Part shown: one piece after another, positions 1 to 6,180 of the stretch
How the letters are laid out: every line of letters starts with the position of its first letter
How positions within the stretch are numbered: the stretch's first letter is position 1
NCBI GenBank assembly: GCA_947629295.1
Contig: CANRDH010000034.1
Coordinates: 1-11,682, forward strand
Length of the DNA: 11,682 nt
Reading direction: 5' to 3'
DNA from: an uncultured Clostridia bacterium
GTDB taxonomy: Bacteria > Bacillota > Clostridia > Oscillospirales > Acutalibacteraceae
Notes under the pieces: model-generated
What the model was told of the DNA's origin: nothing
The model's database searches: none
Seen by the model: only the letters and a program-made list of their open reading frames with translations
Made by a program: the position numbers and the translations under genes

Positions 1-539
1 TCTATTCCGAATTTAAGATCCTGTCTGTCCTTTTCACTGAGGAAGGGCAGTGAAAGCGTTATATCCGGTACGTTTATGCCCTTATGTGAGGAGATCGGAC
101 CACCGTTAAGAACCTCGCATACTATATCGGTATCGGTTTTGCTTTTTACCTCCATTTCGATAAGGCCATCATCAACAAGTATCTTTGTACCTATATCAAC
201 ATCATTGGGAAGTCCCGCAAAAGTTATTGAGCAATGCTCGTTATCTCCGTCGCAGGTCTCTGTCGTCAGGGTATAATTTTGTCCGGTTTCAAGTGTGACC
301 TTTTCGGGAAAATTTCCTGTTCTGATTTCCGGGCCCTTGGTATCGAGAAGTATAGCGATAGGCATTCCAAGCTCAGTGCGGAGCTTTTTTATTTTTTCAA
401 TTTTAGCCTTATGCTCTTCATAGGTTCCATGTGACATATTTATTCTTGCAACATCCATACCGCCGAGTATAAGGCTGCGGAGAACCTCCTCATTCTCAGT
501 TGAAGGACCAAGCGTACATATAATTTTGGTTTTCCTCAT
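1..539 (-). CDS. pyk: Pyruvate kinase, N-terminal part (cut by window edge)
   Basis: Pyruvate kinase makes pyruvate and ATP from phosphoenolpyruvate and ADP as the last step of glycolysis in the cytosol. The reading frame opens at ATG 537-539 and stays open for 179 codons to the left edge, so the C-terminal part is missing only because the window ends. Diagnostic residues are the start MRKTKIICTLGPST, the substrate-binding stretch ARINMSHG (residues 31-38, with R32, N34, S36 and H37), and DTKGPEIRTG (66-75), where the first barrel strands lead into the lid-like B domain (about 71-165). LPFLSEKD near residue 164 marks the return to the barrel. A GGAGAG ribosome binding site lies about 7 nt upstream of the ATG. 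The gene has its own promoter and no upstream gene on its strand within 360 bp, so it is the first gene of its transcript. The family is certain; the exact length is not visible. Confidence 0.96.
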   Translation of the reverse strand, partial: MRKTKIICTLGPSTENEEVLRSLILGGMDVARINMSHGTYEEHKAKIEKIKKLRTELGMPIAILLDTKGPEIRTGNFPEKVTLETGQNYTLTTETCDGDNEHCSITFAGLPNDVDIGTKILVDDGLIEMEVKSKTDTDIVCEVLNGGPISSHKGINVPDITLSLPFLSEKDRQDLKFGI

Positions 540-577
540 AATATCTCTCCGTTCGCAGTTATTATTATTACATACTT

Positions 578-606
578 ATAATACACCATATCAATCAAAT
601 TTACAA
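578..606 (-). promoter_or_regulatory. Sigma-A-type promoter for pyk
   Basis: On the minus strand a -35 TTGTAA (601-606) is followed after exactly 17 bp by -10 TATTAT (578-583). Transcription would start near 571, about 32 nt upstream of the pyk ATG, leaving a short leader with no room for a riboswitch. Seen directly as hexamers and spacing; promoter activity is inferred. Confidence 0.7.
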
Positions 607-683
607 GGAAAAATTCTTTTGTAATAATTGCTACAAATAAATTAACAAAAGGTATACAGTTTTGTTTTATTTTGCAAATACTA

Positions 684-712
684 TTGACTCTGTTGGTAAA
701 AATTGTTATTAT
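684..712 (+). promoter_or_regulatory. Rightward promoter into the non-coding pyk/sulP gap
   Basis: TTGACT (684-689), a 17-bp spacer and TATTAT (707-712) form a near-consensus sigma-A promoter on the plus strand, with a predicted start near 719. It points away from pyk and towards the 3' end of the convergent SulP gene. No plus-strand open reading frame with a credible ribosome binding site follows. It would therefore drive either a small RNA or an antisense transcript into the SulP gene. AT-rich DNA can mimic promoters, so this rests on hexamer quality and spacing alone. Confidence 0.55.
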
Positions 713-718
713 TGTATT

Positions 719-852
719 AACAGATAAAGTGAAAATGCTGTAAAAGTGTTACTCGTTCGGATATTCTCGAAAGACAGGAATTATATCCGGGTAAATCCTG
801 ATAAATAAGCACAATGGCTCAGTCCGGTTTTTTAACAAACTCCGACTGAGCC
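719..852 (+). ncRNA. Candidate structured small RNA in the 540-905 gene-free region
   Basis: This is the main content of the 366-bp stretch without a protein gene. It starts where the TTGACT/TATTAT promoter predicts. CGGATAT (758-764) pairs perfectly with ATATCCG (783-789), extendable by three G-U pairs to 755-764/783-792, and inside it TCT (765-767) can pair with AGA (772-774). A second strong hairpin spans 816-852. CAGGA (775-779) and TCCTG (796-800) offer an alternative pairing. I do not recognise an Rfam family: it lacks the SRP RNA tip motif, and no downstream gene is available for a riboswitch. It could be a small RNA of about 110-135 nt or merely untranslated sequence. The call rests on promoter plus pairing, with no conservation data. 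Confidence 0.35.
816..852. terminator. GC-rich hairpin, likely terminator for the SulP gene and/or the candidate small RNA
   Basis: GGCTCAGT (816-823) pairs with ACTGAGCC (845-852), and after a bulged C824 the stem continues as CGG (825-827) with CCG (842-844). The 14-nt loop starts with six T residues (828-833). The hairpin lies 54 bp beyond the SulP stop codon on the minus strand, and about 100 nt into the predicted plus-strand transcript. Neither side has a clean T-run right after the stem: the minus side reads ATTGTGCTTATTT and the plus side GCTTCTG. It may act as a weak terminator, more likely for the minus strand, or as an RNA-stabilising end. Confidence 0.5.
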
Positions 853-905
853 GCTTCTGTATAAGTCAACCGTGACAGAGGATATATACAGTAAACTCTA
901 TATAA

Positions 906-3173
906 CTATTCTTTATTTTTTTCTCCCTCTCCACAGAAAACATCTTTGTATTTTCCGGCAAGCTCGGGATGAGTTTTTTCGAGCCTTTTTATATACTCGG
1001 CACGGTGACTCAACAAAATATTATATGCCTCCGGATCGGACTTTTTCAGAGCCTCGGCGTGCTCTGTTCGCCTTGCCTTGAGTCGCTCGAATATCTGCGG
1101 ATCCATGGAAAGCATACGCATCTCTATCTCCTCACGCCGCTTTTCAAGAAGCTTTTCAAACATCGTCTCTTTTTCGGGGTCATTTTTCAGAAGTGAGAAT
1201 ATACGCATCTCTATCCTGTCGATAAGCTCATCCTCGTCAAAATAGTTGATCCTTCCCCATGGCGTATGCTTCTCCGCCGCAACAAATCCGTCCTCAGAAA
1301 TATCGGTGCTGAGAAGTTCGTCTATAAGCTCGTCGGTAATTTTGTCGATATATACATGGCTGTCCTTTCCGAATACCCATTCAAGCTCCGGCTGAATGCC
1401 CTTTGCCGCCCTGCTTATATGCTTCGGACGCTTTTCAGCCGAATGCTTTTTTGAAGCTATGCCCTTGCTTTGTGTAAGGGTATATTTTTTCCCCTGACCG
1501 TCTTTATTATCCACATCAAGCTTATACGGATATTCAAGTCCCGCATCCCTCAGTGCAAGAGCGGTTGTCATTCTGACAGCTCCGCTTCTGAGAAGCTTTC
1601 CTGCTCCGTATTTTCGGAGCATATCATTTACTTCTCCAACGTGCTCGGTTATGTAAAATTTTATCCCCCTCTTTTTGTAGTCTTCATACATAAGAACAAG
1701 TCTGTCCGCCGCTGTGATATCTATATTCCCTACAGCACCGGCATTCACTATTATATACTTTGTTTCCGGAGTTACAGCATTTTCTATATCATTCTGGAAG
1801 GTATCAATATTCGCAAAAAACAGATTCCCGCCGAAACGATATATAACAGTGTTTTTTATTGCCCTTGCTTCGCTGTTTCTGCCTAAGCTGTAAAAGCCGT
1901 CCTTCCCCTCTATAACTCCCAAAAAGGCTCTCGGCGGTGTCACCGCACGAATTACAACCGCAACGAACGAAAGCACAACTCCTATCATAACTCCGGCTAT
2001 CGTTCCGAAGAATAATACGGATAAAAACGCTCCCATGAATATGTAAAATTCATTTTTTCCGGTTTTCCATAATCTTTTTGCCTCGTGAAATTCGCAGGCA
2101 TTCATAAGTGCGGACACAACTATTGCAGTGAGTACGGGGACAGGCATATATTCTATTATCGGTGTTGCAAAATACAATACCGCAAGCATTGCGCCTGCCG
2201 CAGATATGGAAAGCCACTGCGACTTTGCTCCGAACTGACGCACAATTCCCGTCCTTGATACACTTCCGTTGACAGGGCAGCAGCCTGTAAGTGCGGATGA
2301 GAAATTTCCAATGGAATACGCAAGCACCTCACGGTTATTATCAAGCTTATATCCGTCCTTGAGGGCATTTCCTCTTGACGCAAGGAGAGATTCCGCCAGT
2401 ATGACAACGGCTACCGAAAGGGAATTAAAAAGATATTCGCCAATGCTTCCCTTTAAGCCGACGATATTCGGAATGAAAAATCCGGCAAAGCCGCTGTCAA
2501 CGTGGGGCAAAAGCTTTACTCCCATACCGTCAATATGGAAAAATACGGTAAGTAATGCTCCGATAACCATAACTATAACGGAAACCGGCACCTTCGGTAT
2601 AAATTTTTTCCCAAGCATTATAAGTACTATTGTAGAGATACCGAGAATAAGGGCAACCGGATTGAAATTTTCGCACTGCTCAACAATATGCTTTATAAGC
2701 TCAGGTGCTTCTCCTGTTCCTGCCGCACCGCCGAATAATTTCGGCACCTGCATAAGTATAATAGTACAGCATATACCGGAAACAAAACCGCCCATAACGG
2801 GCGAGCTTATGTACTGAACTATCCGTCCCGCTTTAAAAATATAAAAAATCAACAACCACGCCGAAACCAATACGGTTATAATTGGTACAGCATTCATGGC
2901 CTCGGAAGATTCTGCAGCTATACCCATTGTTGCAATCGTACCGCCTACAAGAGCAGCCGGAGCGGCGTCAACTCCGAAAACGAAATCCTTTGATGATGTA
3001 AGCAGACCAAACAGAAATATAGGTATAACAGAGCCGTACAGACCGTACTGCATAGGCAGTCCCGAAATCTGTGCATATCCCATTGATATGGGTATCGATA
3101 TAAGAGCAACGATTATTCCGCCGATAATATCCTTTGCTAACTGCTTTGGTGCAACAGCAAATTTATTTTTCAT
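906..3173 (-). CDS. SulP family anion transporter with STAS domain and a repeat-bearing C-terminal extension
   Basis: This is a membrane transporter of the SulP/SLC26 family, whose members move sulfate, bicarbonate or dicarboxylates; the substrate here cannot be read from sequence. With the ATG at 3171-3173 it has 755 residues. Residues 1-410 form the hydrophobic transport domain with family motifs ISIPISMGYAQISGLP (25-40), AESLLASR (260-267) and NREVLAYSIGN with PVNGSVSRTG further on (279-309). Residues about 435-545 are a STAS domain (VGNIDITAADRL, 481-492). Residues 550-755 are an unusual charged extension with DPE-containing repeats, which most family members end before. The ATG was preferred over an in-frame TTG at 3192-3194 because AGGGAAG sits 9 nt before it and the mrnC stop TGA (3175-3177) ends one base away, giving tight coupling. 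It is the last gene of the obg-mrnC transcript. Confidence 0.9.
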   Translation of the reverse strand: MKNKFAVAPKQLAKDIIGGIIVALISIPISMGYAQISGLPMQYGLYGSVIPIFLFGLLTSSKDFVFGVDAAPAALVGGTIATMGIAAESSEAMNAVPIITVLVSAWLLIFYIFKAGRIVQYISSPVMGGFVSGICCTIILMQVPKLFGGAAGTGEAPELIKHIVEQCENFNPVALILGISTIVLIMLGKKFIPKVPVSVIVMVIGALLTVFFHIDGMGVKLLPHVDSGFAGFFIPNIVGLKGSIGEYLFNSLSVAVVILAESLLASRGNALKDGYKLDNNREVLAYSIGNFSSALTGCCPVNGSVSRTGIVRQFGAKSQWLSISAAGAMLAVLYFATPIIEYMPVPVLTAIVVSALMNACEFHEAKRLWKTGKNEFYIFMGAFLSVLFFGTIAGVMIGVVLSFVAVVIRAVTPPRAFLGVIEGKDGFYSLGRNSEARAIKNTVIYRFGGNLFFANIDTFQNDIENAVTPETKYIIVNAGAVGNIDITAADRLVLMYEDYKKRGIKFYITEHVGEVNDMLRKYGAGKLLRSGAVRMTTALALRDAGLEYPYKLDVDNKDGQGKKYTLTQSKGIASKKHSAEKRPKHISRAAKGIQPELEWVFGKDSHVYIDKITDELIDELLSTDISEDGFVAAEKHTPWGRINYFDEDELIDRIEMRIFSLLKNDPEKETMFEKLLEKRREEIEMRMLSMDPQIFERLKARRTEHAEALKKSDPEAYNILLSHRAEYIKRLEKTHPELAGKYKDVFCGEGEKNKE

Positions 3174-3174
3174 A

Positions 3175-3570
3175 TCATTCATCTTCCCTGCCAAGTTCTA
3201 TAAGCTCTCTTATTCTCTCTATATTATCCGAAAGATAAAGATAACCGATAAGTGCTTCCAGAGCCGTTGCCATATGATAATCAGCCATGCTTGCATTTTT
3301 AGGGGCATGACCTGTGTGTGCATTTCTTCCCCTCCTGAGAATATCGGCTTCTTCCTCTGTAAGGTGAGGTTCAATTCTTTTTGCTAGTCTTGCCTGTGCC
3401 TCACAGCGGACAACCTCAACCTTTTTCAGATTAAGCTCCTTGACGGGTCGGTTTGCCTGACAGACCAACTCCTCTCTGACAATGAGGTCATAAACACCGT
3501 CACCGACAAATGCAAGACCGAGCGTACTTATTTCATTCGGGTTACATCCAAGCAAAGATAATCTTGACAT
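3175..3570 (-). CDS. mrnC: Mini-ribonuclease III (23S rRNA maturation)
   Basis: This 131-residue protein is a stand-alone RNase III catalytic domain without the double-stranded RNA binding domain. In Bacillus this enzyme trims both ends of 23S precursor rRNA. The signature is visible: LAFVGDGVYDLIVRE (residues 19-33) with the metal-binding Asp24, the conserved block RRGRNAHTGHAPKN (79-92), and the helix ATALEALIGYLYL (101-113) with catalytic Glu105. Length fits the family (about 120-140). Its AGGAGG ribosome binding site (3575-3580) overlaps the obg stop codon TAA (3580-3582), with a short 4-nt spacer to the ATG, so translation is probably coupled to obg. Its stop is followed after one base by the SulP start. 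Pairing with obg makes sense, since both act on the large ribosomal subunit. Confidence 0.95.
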   Translation of the reverse strand: MSRLSLLGCNPNEISTLGLAFVGDGVYDLIVREELVCQANRPVKELNLKKVEVVRCEAQARLAKRIEPHLTEEEADILRRGRNAHTGHAPKNASMADYHMATALEALIGYLYLSDNIERIRELIELGREDE

Positions 3571-3579
3571 ACATCCTCC

Positions 3580-4851
3580 TTATTCCATATATTCAAATTC
3601 AAAATCATACAGACTGACGGTATCTCCGTCATTTATTCCAGCCTTTTTGAGCTCATCTATAACTCCCGAGCTTTCCAGCACCTTCTGAAAATACTGCAAT
3701 GAATCGGTATCATTGAAATCAATTATACGAAGTACCCTGAGAAGCTTATCCGCCTCAACAAAGAATACTCCTCCCTTATTGGTAACATTAATTTCAACCT
3801 TGCTCAACTCGTCAATATCCGGCAGCGGTGCAGGCTCCGCCTCATACCGTGCAACCGGAGGAAGCTTTGAAAGCTGCTCCTGAATTTCCTTCAGAAGCGG
3901 CTCTACTTCATATGAAATAGCAGCCATTATCGGGAAAAATTTATATCCCTGTTCTTCTATAAATTTACGGAAATCCTCCACAACCTCGTCATCGGTAAGG
4001 TCGCATTTATTTGCGGCGACTATCATGGGTCTTTCGGCAAGCTCAGGATTAAATTTCTTAAGCTCCTCATTGATTATGCGAAAATCCTCTTTCGGATCTC
4101 TTCCCTCACTTCCCGATACGTCAACCATATGAACGAGCAGTCGACAGCGCTCAACGTGCCTTAAAAACTGATGTCCCAGTCCAAGACCGTCACCCGCTCC
4201 CTCTATAAGACCGGGTATATCCGCCATAACGAATGACGAGCCTGCTTCCATTCGCACAACACCCAGAACAGGCGTTATTGTTGTGAAATGATAATTTGCA
4301 ATAATAGGCTTTGCTTCGCTCACAACGGATATCAAAGTAGACTTTCCTACATTCGGAAAACCTACTATACCGACATCGGCAAGCAGCTTAAGCTCGAGCT
4401 GAACCTCATATTCCTCTCCCGGCTGACCCGGCTTTGCAAACCGCGGCGTCTGACGTGTAGGGGTTGCAAAATGTGTATTTCCCCATCCGCCCTTGCCGCC
4501 TCTTGCAACAATAACAGGCTCCTTATCGGAAATATCGGCAAGCAGTCTTCCGGTTGACGCTTCTTTTATCAGAGTACCGCGCGGAACACGAATAATAAGG
4601 TCATCGGCTTTTTTTCCGTTGCAGCGTGACCCTCTGCCGTTTTCGCCCTTTTGGGCGATATATTTTCTTTTATATCTGAAATCGGCAAGAGTTGAAAGAT
4701 TATCGTCCGCTGTAAATACAATATTTCCTCCTCTGCCGCCATCGCCGCCGTCGGGGCCGCCCGACGCAACATATTTTTCACGGTGAAACGCAACTGCACC
4801 GTCGCCGCCGTCACCTGCTTTTATAAATATTTTCGCTGTATCTACAAACAT
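3580..4851 (-). CDS. obg: GTPase Obg/CgtA, large-subunit assembly factor
   Basis: Obg is an essential GTPase that binds the 50S subunit late in assembly and links growth to nucleotide state. The 423-residue protein shows all three family domains. The glycine-rich Obg fold is at 1-157 (KAGDGGDGAVAFHREK at 11-26, RGGKGGWGN at 117-125). The G domain follows, with G1 GFPNVGKS (164-171), a TT pair (190-191), G3 DIPGLIEGAGDGLGLGHQFL (211-230) and G4 NKCD (281-284). A C-terminal OCT domain spans about 350-423, as usual in Gram-positive Obg. The G5 region reads MAAISYE (309-315) instead of the more usual S-A core, a mild variation. The start at ATG 4849-4851 is supported by AGAGGAG a few bases upstream. 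It heads the operon obg-mrnC-sulP from its own promoter. Confidence 0.98.
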   Translation of the reverse strand: MFVDTAKIFIKAGDGGDGAVAFHREKYVASGGPDGGDGGRGGNIVFTADDNLSTLADFRYKRKYIAQKGENGRGSRCNGKKADDLIIRVPRGTLIKEASTGRLLADISDKEPVIVARGGKGGWGNTHFATPTRQTPRFAKPGQPGEEYEVQLELKLLADVGIVGFPNVGKSTLISVVSEAKPIIANYHFTTITPVLGVVRMEAGSSFVMADIPGLIEGAGDGLGLGHQFLRHVERCRLLVHMVDVSGSEGRDPKEDFRIINEELKKFNPELAERPMIVAANKCDLTDDEVVEDFRKFIEEQGYKFFPIMAAISYEVEPLLKEIQEQLSKLPPVARYEAEPAPLPDIDELSKVEINVTNKGGVFFVEADKLLRVLRIIDFNDTDSLQYFQKVLESSGVIDELKKAGINDGDTVSLYDFEFEYME

Positions 4852-4907
4852 AATTCTCTCCTCTTAATCCTGTCAGGAATCATATACCCTTATTGTTATA
4901 CTACACA

Positions 4908-4936
4908 AATATACCACATTTATCCCTTTATGACAA
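4908..4936 (-). promoter_or_regulatory. Promoter for obg-mrnC-sulP
   Basis: TTGTCA (4931-4936), 17 bp and TATATT (4908-4913) on the minus strand form a good sigma-A promoter. The start near 4901 leaves a leader of about 50 nt before the obg ATG. It lies just downstream of the rpmA terminator, which separates the two operons. Confidence 0.7.
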
Positions 4937-4977
4937 GAACAACATACGAATAGTTCCTAAATTATTTTTATCAAACC

Positions 4978-5022
4978 AAAAAACCGACAACCACATAATC
5001 AGAGCGATCATGTAATTGTCGG
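4978..5022 (-). terminator. Intrinsic terminator of the rplU-prp-rpmA operon
   Basis: In minus-strand RNA a 17-bp stem (arms 5006-5022 and 4984-5000) closes a 5-nt loop (5001-5005) and is followed directly by six U residues (4978-4983), preceded by a matching A-run. Three of the pairs are G-U in the minus-strand RNA and would be A-C mismatches in plus-strand RNA, which shows the intended direction. Confidence 0.93.
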
Positions 5023-5049
5023 CTTTTAAGTTTAATGACAATAATAAGT

Positions 5050-5099
5050 TTGCTCAAGCAACCCCGCCGAAGGCAGGACTGCCAAACGGCGTCACGCCG
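5050..5099. repeat. Cluster of three palindromes after rpmA, possible dispersed intergenic element
   Basis: Between the rpmA stop and its terminator sit three short dyads in 50 bp: TTGCTCAAGCAA (5050-5061), GGCAGGACTGCC (5072-5083) and CGGCGTCACGCCG (5087-5099). In addition CGCCG (5065-5069) can pair with CGGCG (5087-5091) around the middle dyad, which excludes the third hairpin. The segment is much richer in G+C than the flanking spacer. It could be an intergenic repeat element, a 3' UTR regulatory structure or an RNA-stabilising end. No second copy is present in this window. Confidence 0.45.
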
Positions 5100-5102
5100 C
5101 CA

Positions 5103-5384
5103 TTACTCTGCTGCGTAAACCGAAACCTGCTTGCGGTCTCTGCCCACACGCTCGAATTTAACAACACCGTCAATCTTCGCAAAAAGAGTATCGTCTGAGC
5201 CGCGGCCTACATTATTGCCGGGATGAATATGTGTTCCTCTCTGCTTTACAAGAATGTTTCCTGCAAGAACAAACTGTCCGTCTGCACGCTTTGTGCCAAG
5301 ACGTTTGGATTCGGAATCGCGGCCGTTCTTTGTTGAACCGCCTCCCTTTTTATGTGCGAATAACTGTACATTTATTTTCAGCAT
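5103..5384 (-). CDS. rpmA: 50S ribosomal protein L27 with cleavable N-terminal extension
   Basis: L27 sits at the peptidyl transferase centre, its N-terminus reaching towards the tRNA CCA ends. The 93-residue product has the conserved core HKKGGGSTKNGRDSESKRLG (11-30) and GTHIHPGNNVGRGSDDTLFA further on. In front is the Firmicutes-type extension MLKINVQLFA (1-10), expected to be removed by the Prp protease between Ala10 and His11. The usual motif is close to LQFFA, and here it reads VQLFA. GGAGG lies about 8 nt upstream of the ATG and overlaps the prp 3' end (prp stop 5388-5390). Last gene of the operon. Confidence 0.97.
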   Translation of the reverse strand: MLKINVQLFAHKKGGGSTKNGRDSESKRLGTKRADGQFVLAGNILVKQRGTHIHPGNNVGRGSDDTLFAKIDGVVKFERVGRDRKQVSVYAAE

Positions 5385-5387
5385 AAC

Positions 5388-5708
5388 TTACACCTCCGTT
5401 AAAATTACCTTTAAATAATCGGGATACTGCTTCTCTGTTTCCTCCAGATGAAGCCTGAGTCCTTTGAGTATAATCTGACATTCCGATATATCCTTTTCCG
5501 ACACCGTAAGCAGCATATCCCCGTCATCAACCTCCGCATTAGCGTCGGCACATATAATATCGGTTATGGTGTTTGCCGCCATATAGACCGCCGAGGAAAC
5601 GAATGCACAAAGGACATCCTCCCCATATTCCGCCATTCCCGAATGACCTGTGATATGAAAGCCTTTCAGAAGACCCTCTCGACTGCGGAAAAGCTCAGCC
5701 CTTATCAT
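5388..5708 (-). CDS. prp: Ribosomal-processing cysteine protease Prp
   Basis: Prp (YsxB family) removes the N-terminal extension of L27, a step needed for growth in Firmicutes that carry the extension. The 106-residue protein has the family core GFHITGHSGMAEYGEDVLCAF (residues 16-36, shown in part), with His22 and Cys34 at the positions of the known catalytic dyad. Its ATG (5706-5708) overlaps the rplU stop TGA as ATGA, so translation is coupled. It lies between rplU and rpmA, the standard Firmicutes order, and its substrate is the next gene. Confidence 0.95.
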   Translation of the reverse strand: MIRAELFRSREGLLKGFHITGHSGMAEYGEDVLCAFVSSAVYMAANTITDIICADANAEVDDGDMLLTVSEKDISECQIILKGLRLHLEETEKQYPDYLKVILTEV

Positions 5709-6013
5709 ACCTCTATAGACTCAATCTGTACCTTAGTGTATCTCTGTCTGTGACCCATCTTGCGCTTTGAGCTCTTCTTAGGCTTATAGGTGAAAACAGT
5801 AATTTTCTTACCCTTAACGGTATCAAGAACCTTAGCCGTTACCTTTGCTCCGTCAACATAAGGAGCACCTACCTTAAAGCCGTCGTCTGTGCTGACTGCA
5901 ACAACCTTGAAGTCAACTGTGGATTCATTTTCGGCATCAAGCTTTTCTACATATACAACATCGCCGTTAGCAACCTTGTACTGCTTTCCGCCTGTTTCAA
6001 TAACTGCGTACAT
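5705..6013 (-). CDS. rplU: 50S ribosomal protein L21
   Basis: L21 is a small 23S rRNA-binding protein of the large subunit. The 102-residue product starts MYAVIETGGKQYKV and carries the C-terminal basic signature KPKKSSKRKMGHRQRYTKV (77-95), both typical, at the usual family length. An AGGTGG-like site (AGGTAGGTG) precedes the ATG by a few bases. It is the first gene of rplU-prp-rpmA. A structured leader of about 75 nt lies between promoter and start, consistent with feedback control of the operon. Confidence 0.98.
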   Translation of the reverse strand: MYAVIETGGKQYKVANGDVVYVEKLDAENESTVDFKVVAVSTDDGFKVGAPYVDGAKVTAKVLDTVKGKKITVFTYKPKKSSKRKMGHRQRYTKVQIESIEV

Positions 6014-6088
6014 ATTGGCACCTACCTGTTTATAAACTCGCTACCGGAGGCGGAGCATAGCTCACTTACAAGCCCACAGTATGCGGCC
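6014..6088 (-). promoter_or_regulatory. Structured 5' leader of rplU, likely an L21 leader
   Basis: The transcript from the rplU promoter begins near 6087 and runs about 75 nt to the rplU ATG. In the minus-strand RNA CCGCA and TGTGG pair around a TAC loop at its 5' end, and GAGC/GCTC pair around TAT (6053-6063). This matches in position and general form the L21 leader known from Firmicutes rplU-prp-rpmA operons, thought to mediate autoregulation. I recognise it by context and hairpins, not by a covariance model. Confidence 0.6.
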
Positions 6089-6093
6089 TTTAT

Positions 6094-6122
6094 ATCATAA
6101 CACACCTATTTTCTCTTGTCAA
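6094..6122 (-). promoter_or_regulatory. Near-perfect promoter for rplU-prp-rpmA
   Basis: TTGACA (6117-6122), a 17-bp spacer and TATGAT (6094-6099) on the minus strand give one of the strongest sigma-A matches here, as expected for a ribosomal operon. It lies 59 bp beyond the pheA stop. No terminator is visible between pheA and this promoter, so some readthrough from the aro operon is possible. Confidence 0.88.
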
Positions 6123-6180
6123 GGGATTTTTTTCAAATAAATATTATGCAAATTCCTCTTGATAAAATTGTTTACACAAA

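Noticed and set aside
2269..2817. 182-residue open frame on the plus strand
   Set aside because: It is antisense to the clearly coding SulP membrane domain, lacks a ribosome binding site, and its composition mirrors the opposite strand.
4493..4814. Open frames rich in Pro/Ser (plus) and Ala (minus) within obg
   Set aside because: They arise from the glycine-rich GGCGGC-type codons of the Obg fold read in other frames.
6123..6180. Terminator between pheA and the rplU promoter
   Set aside because: No stable stem is seen; CAAGAGG and CCCTTG pair only imperfectly and no U tract follows.
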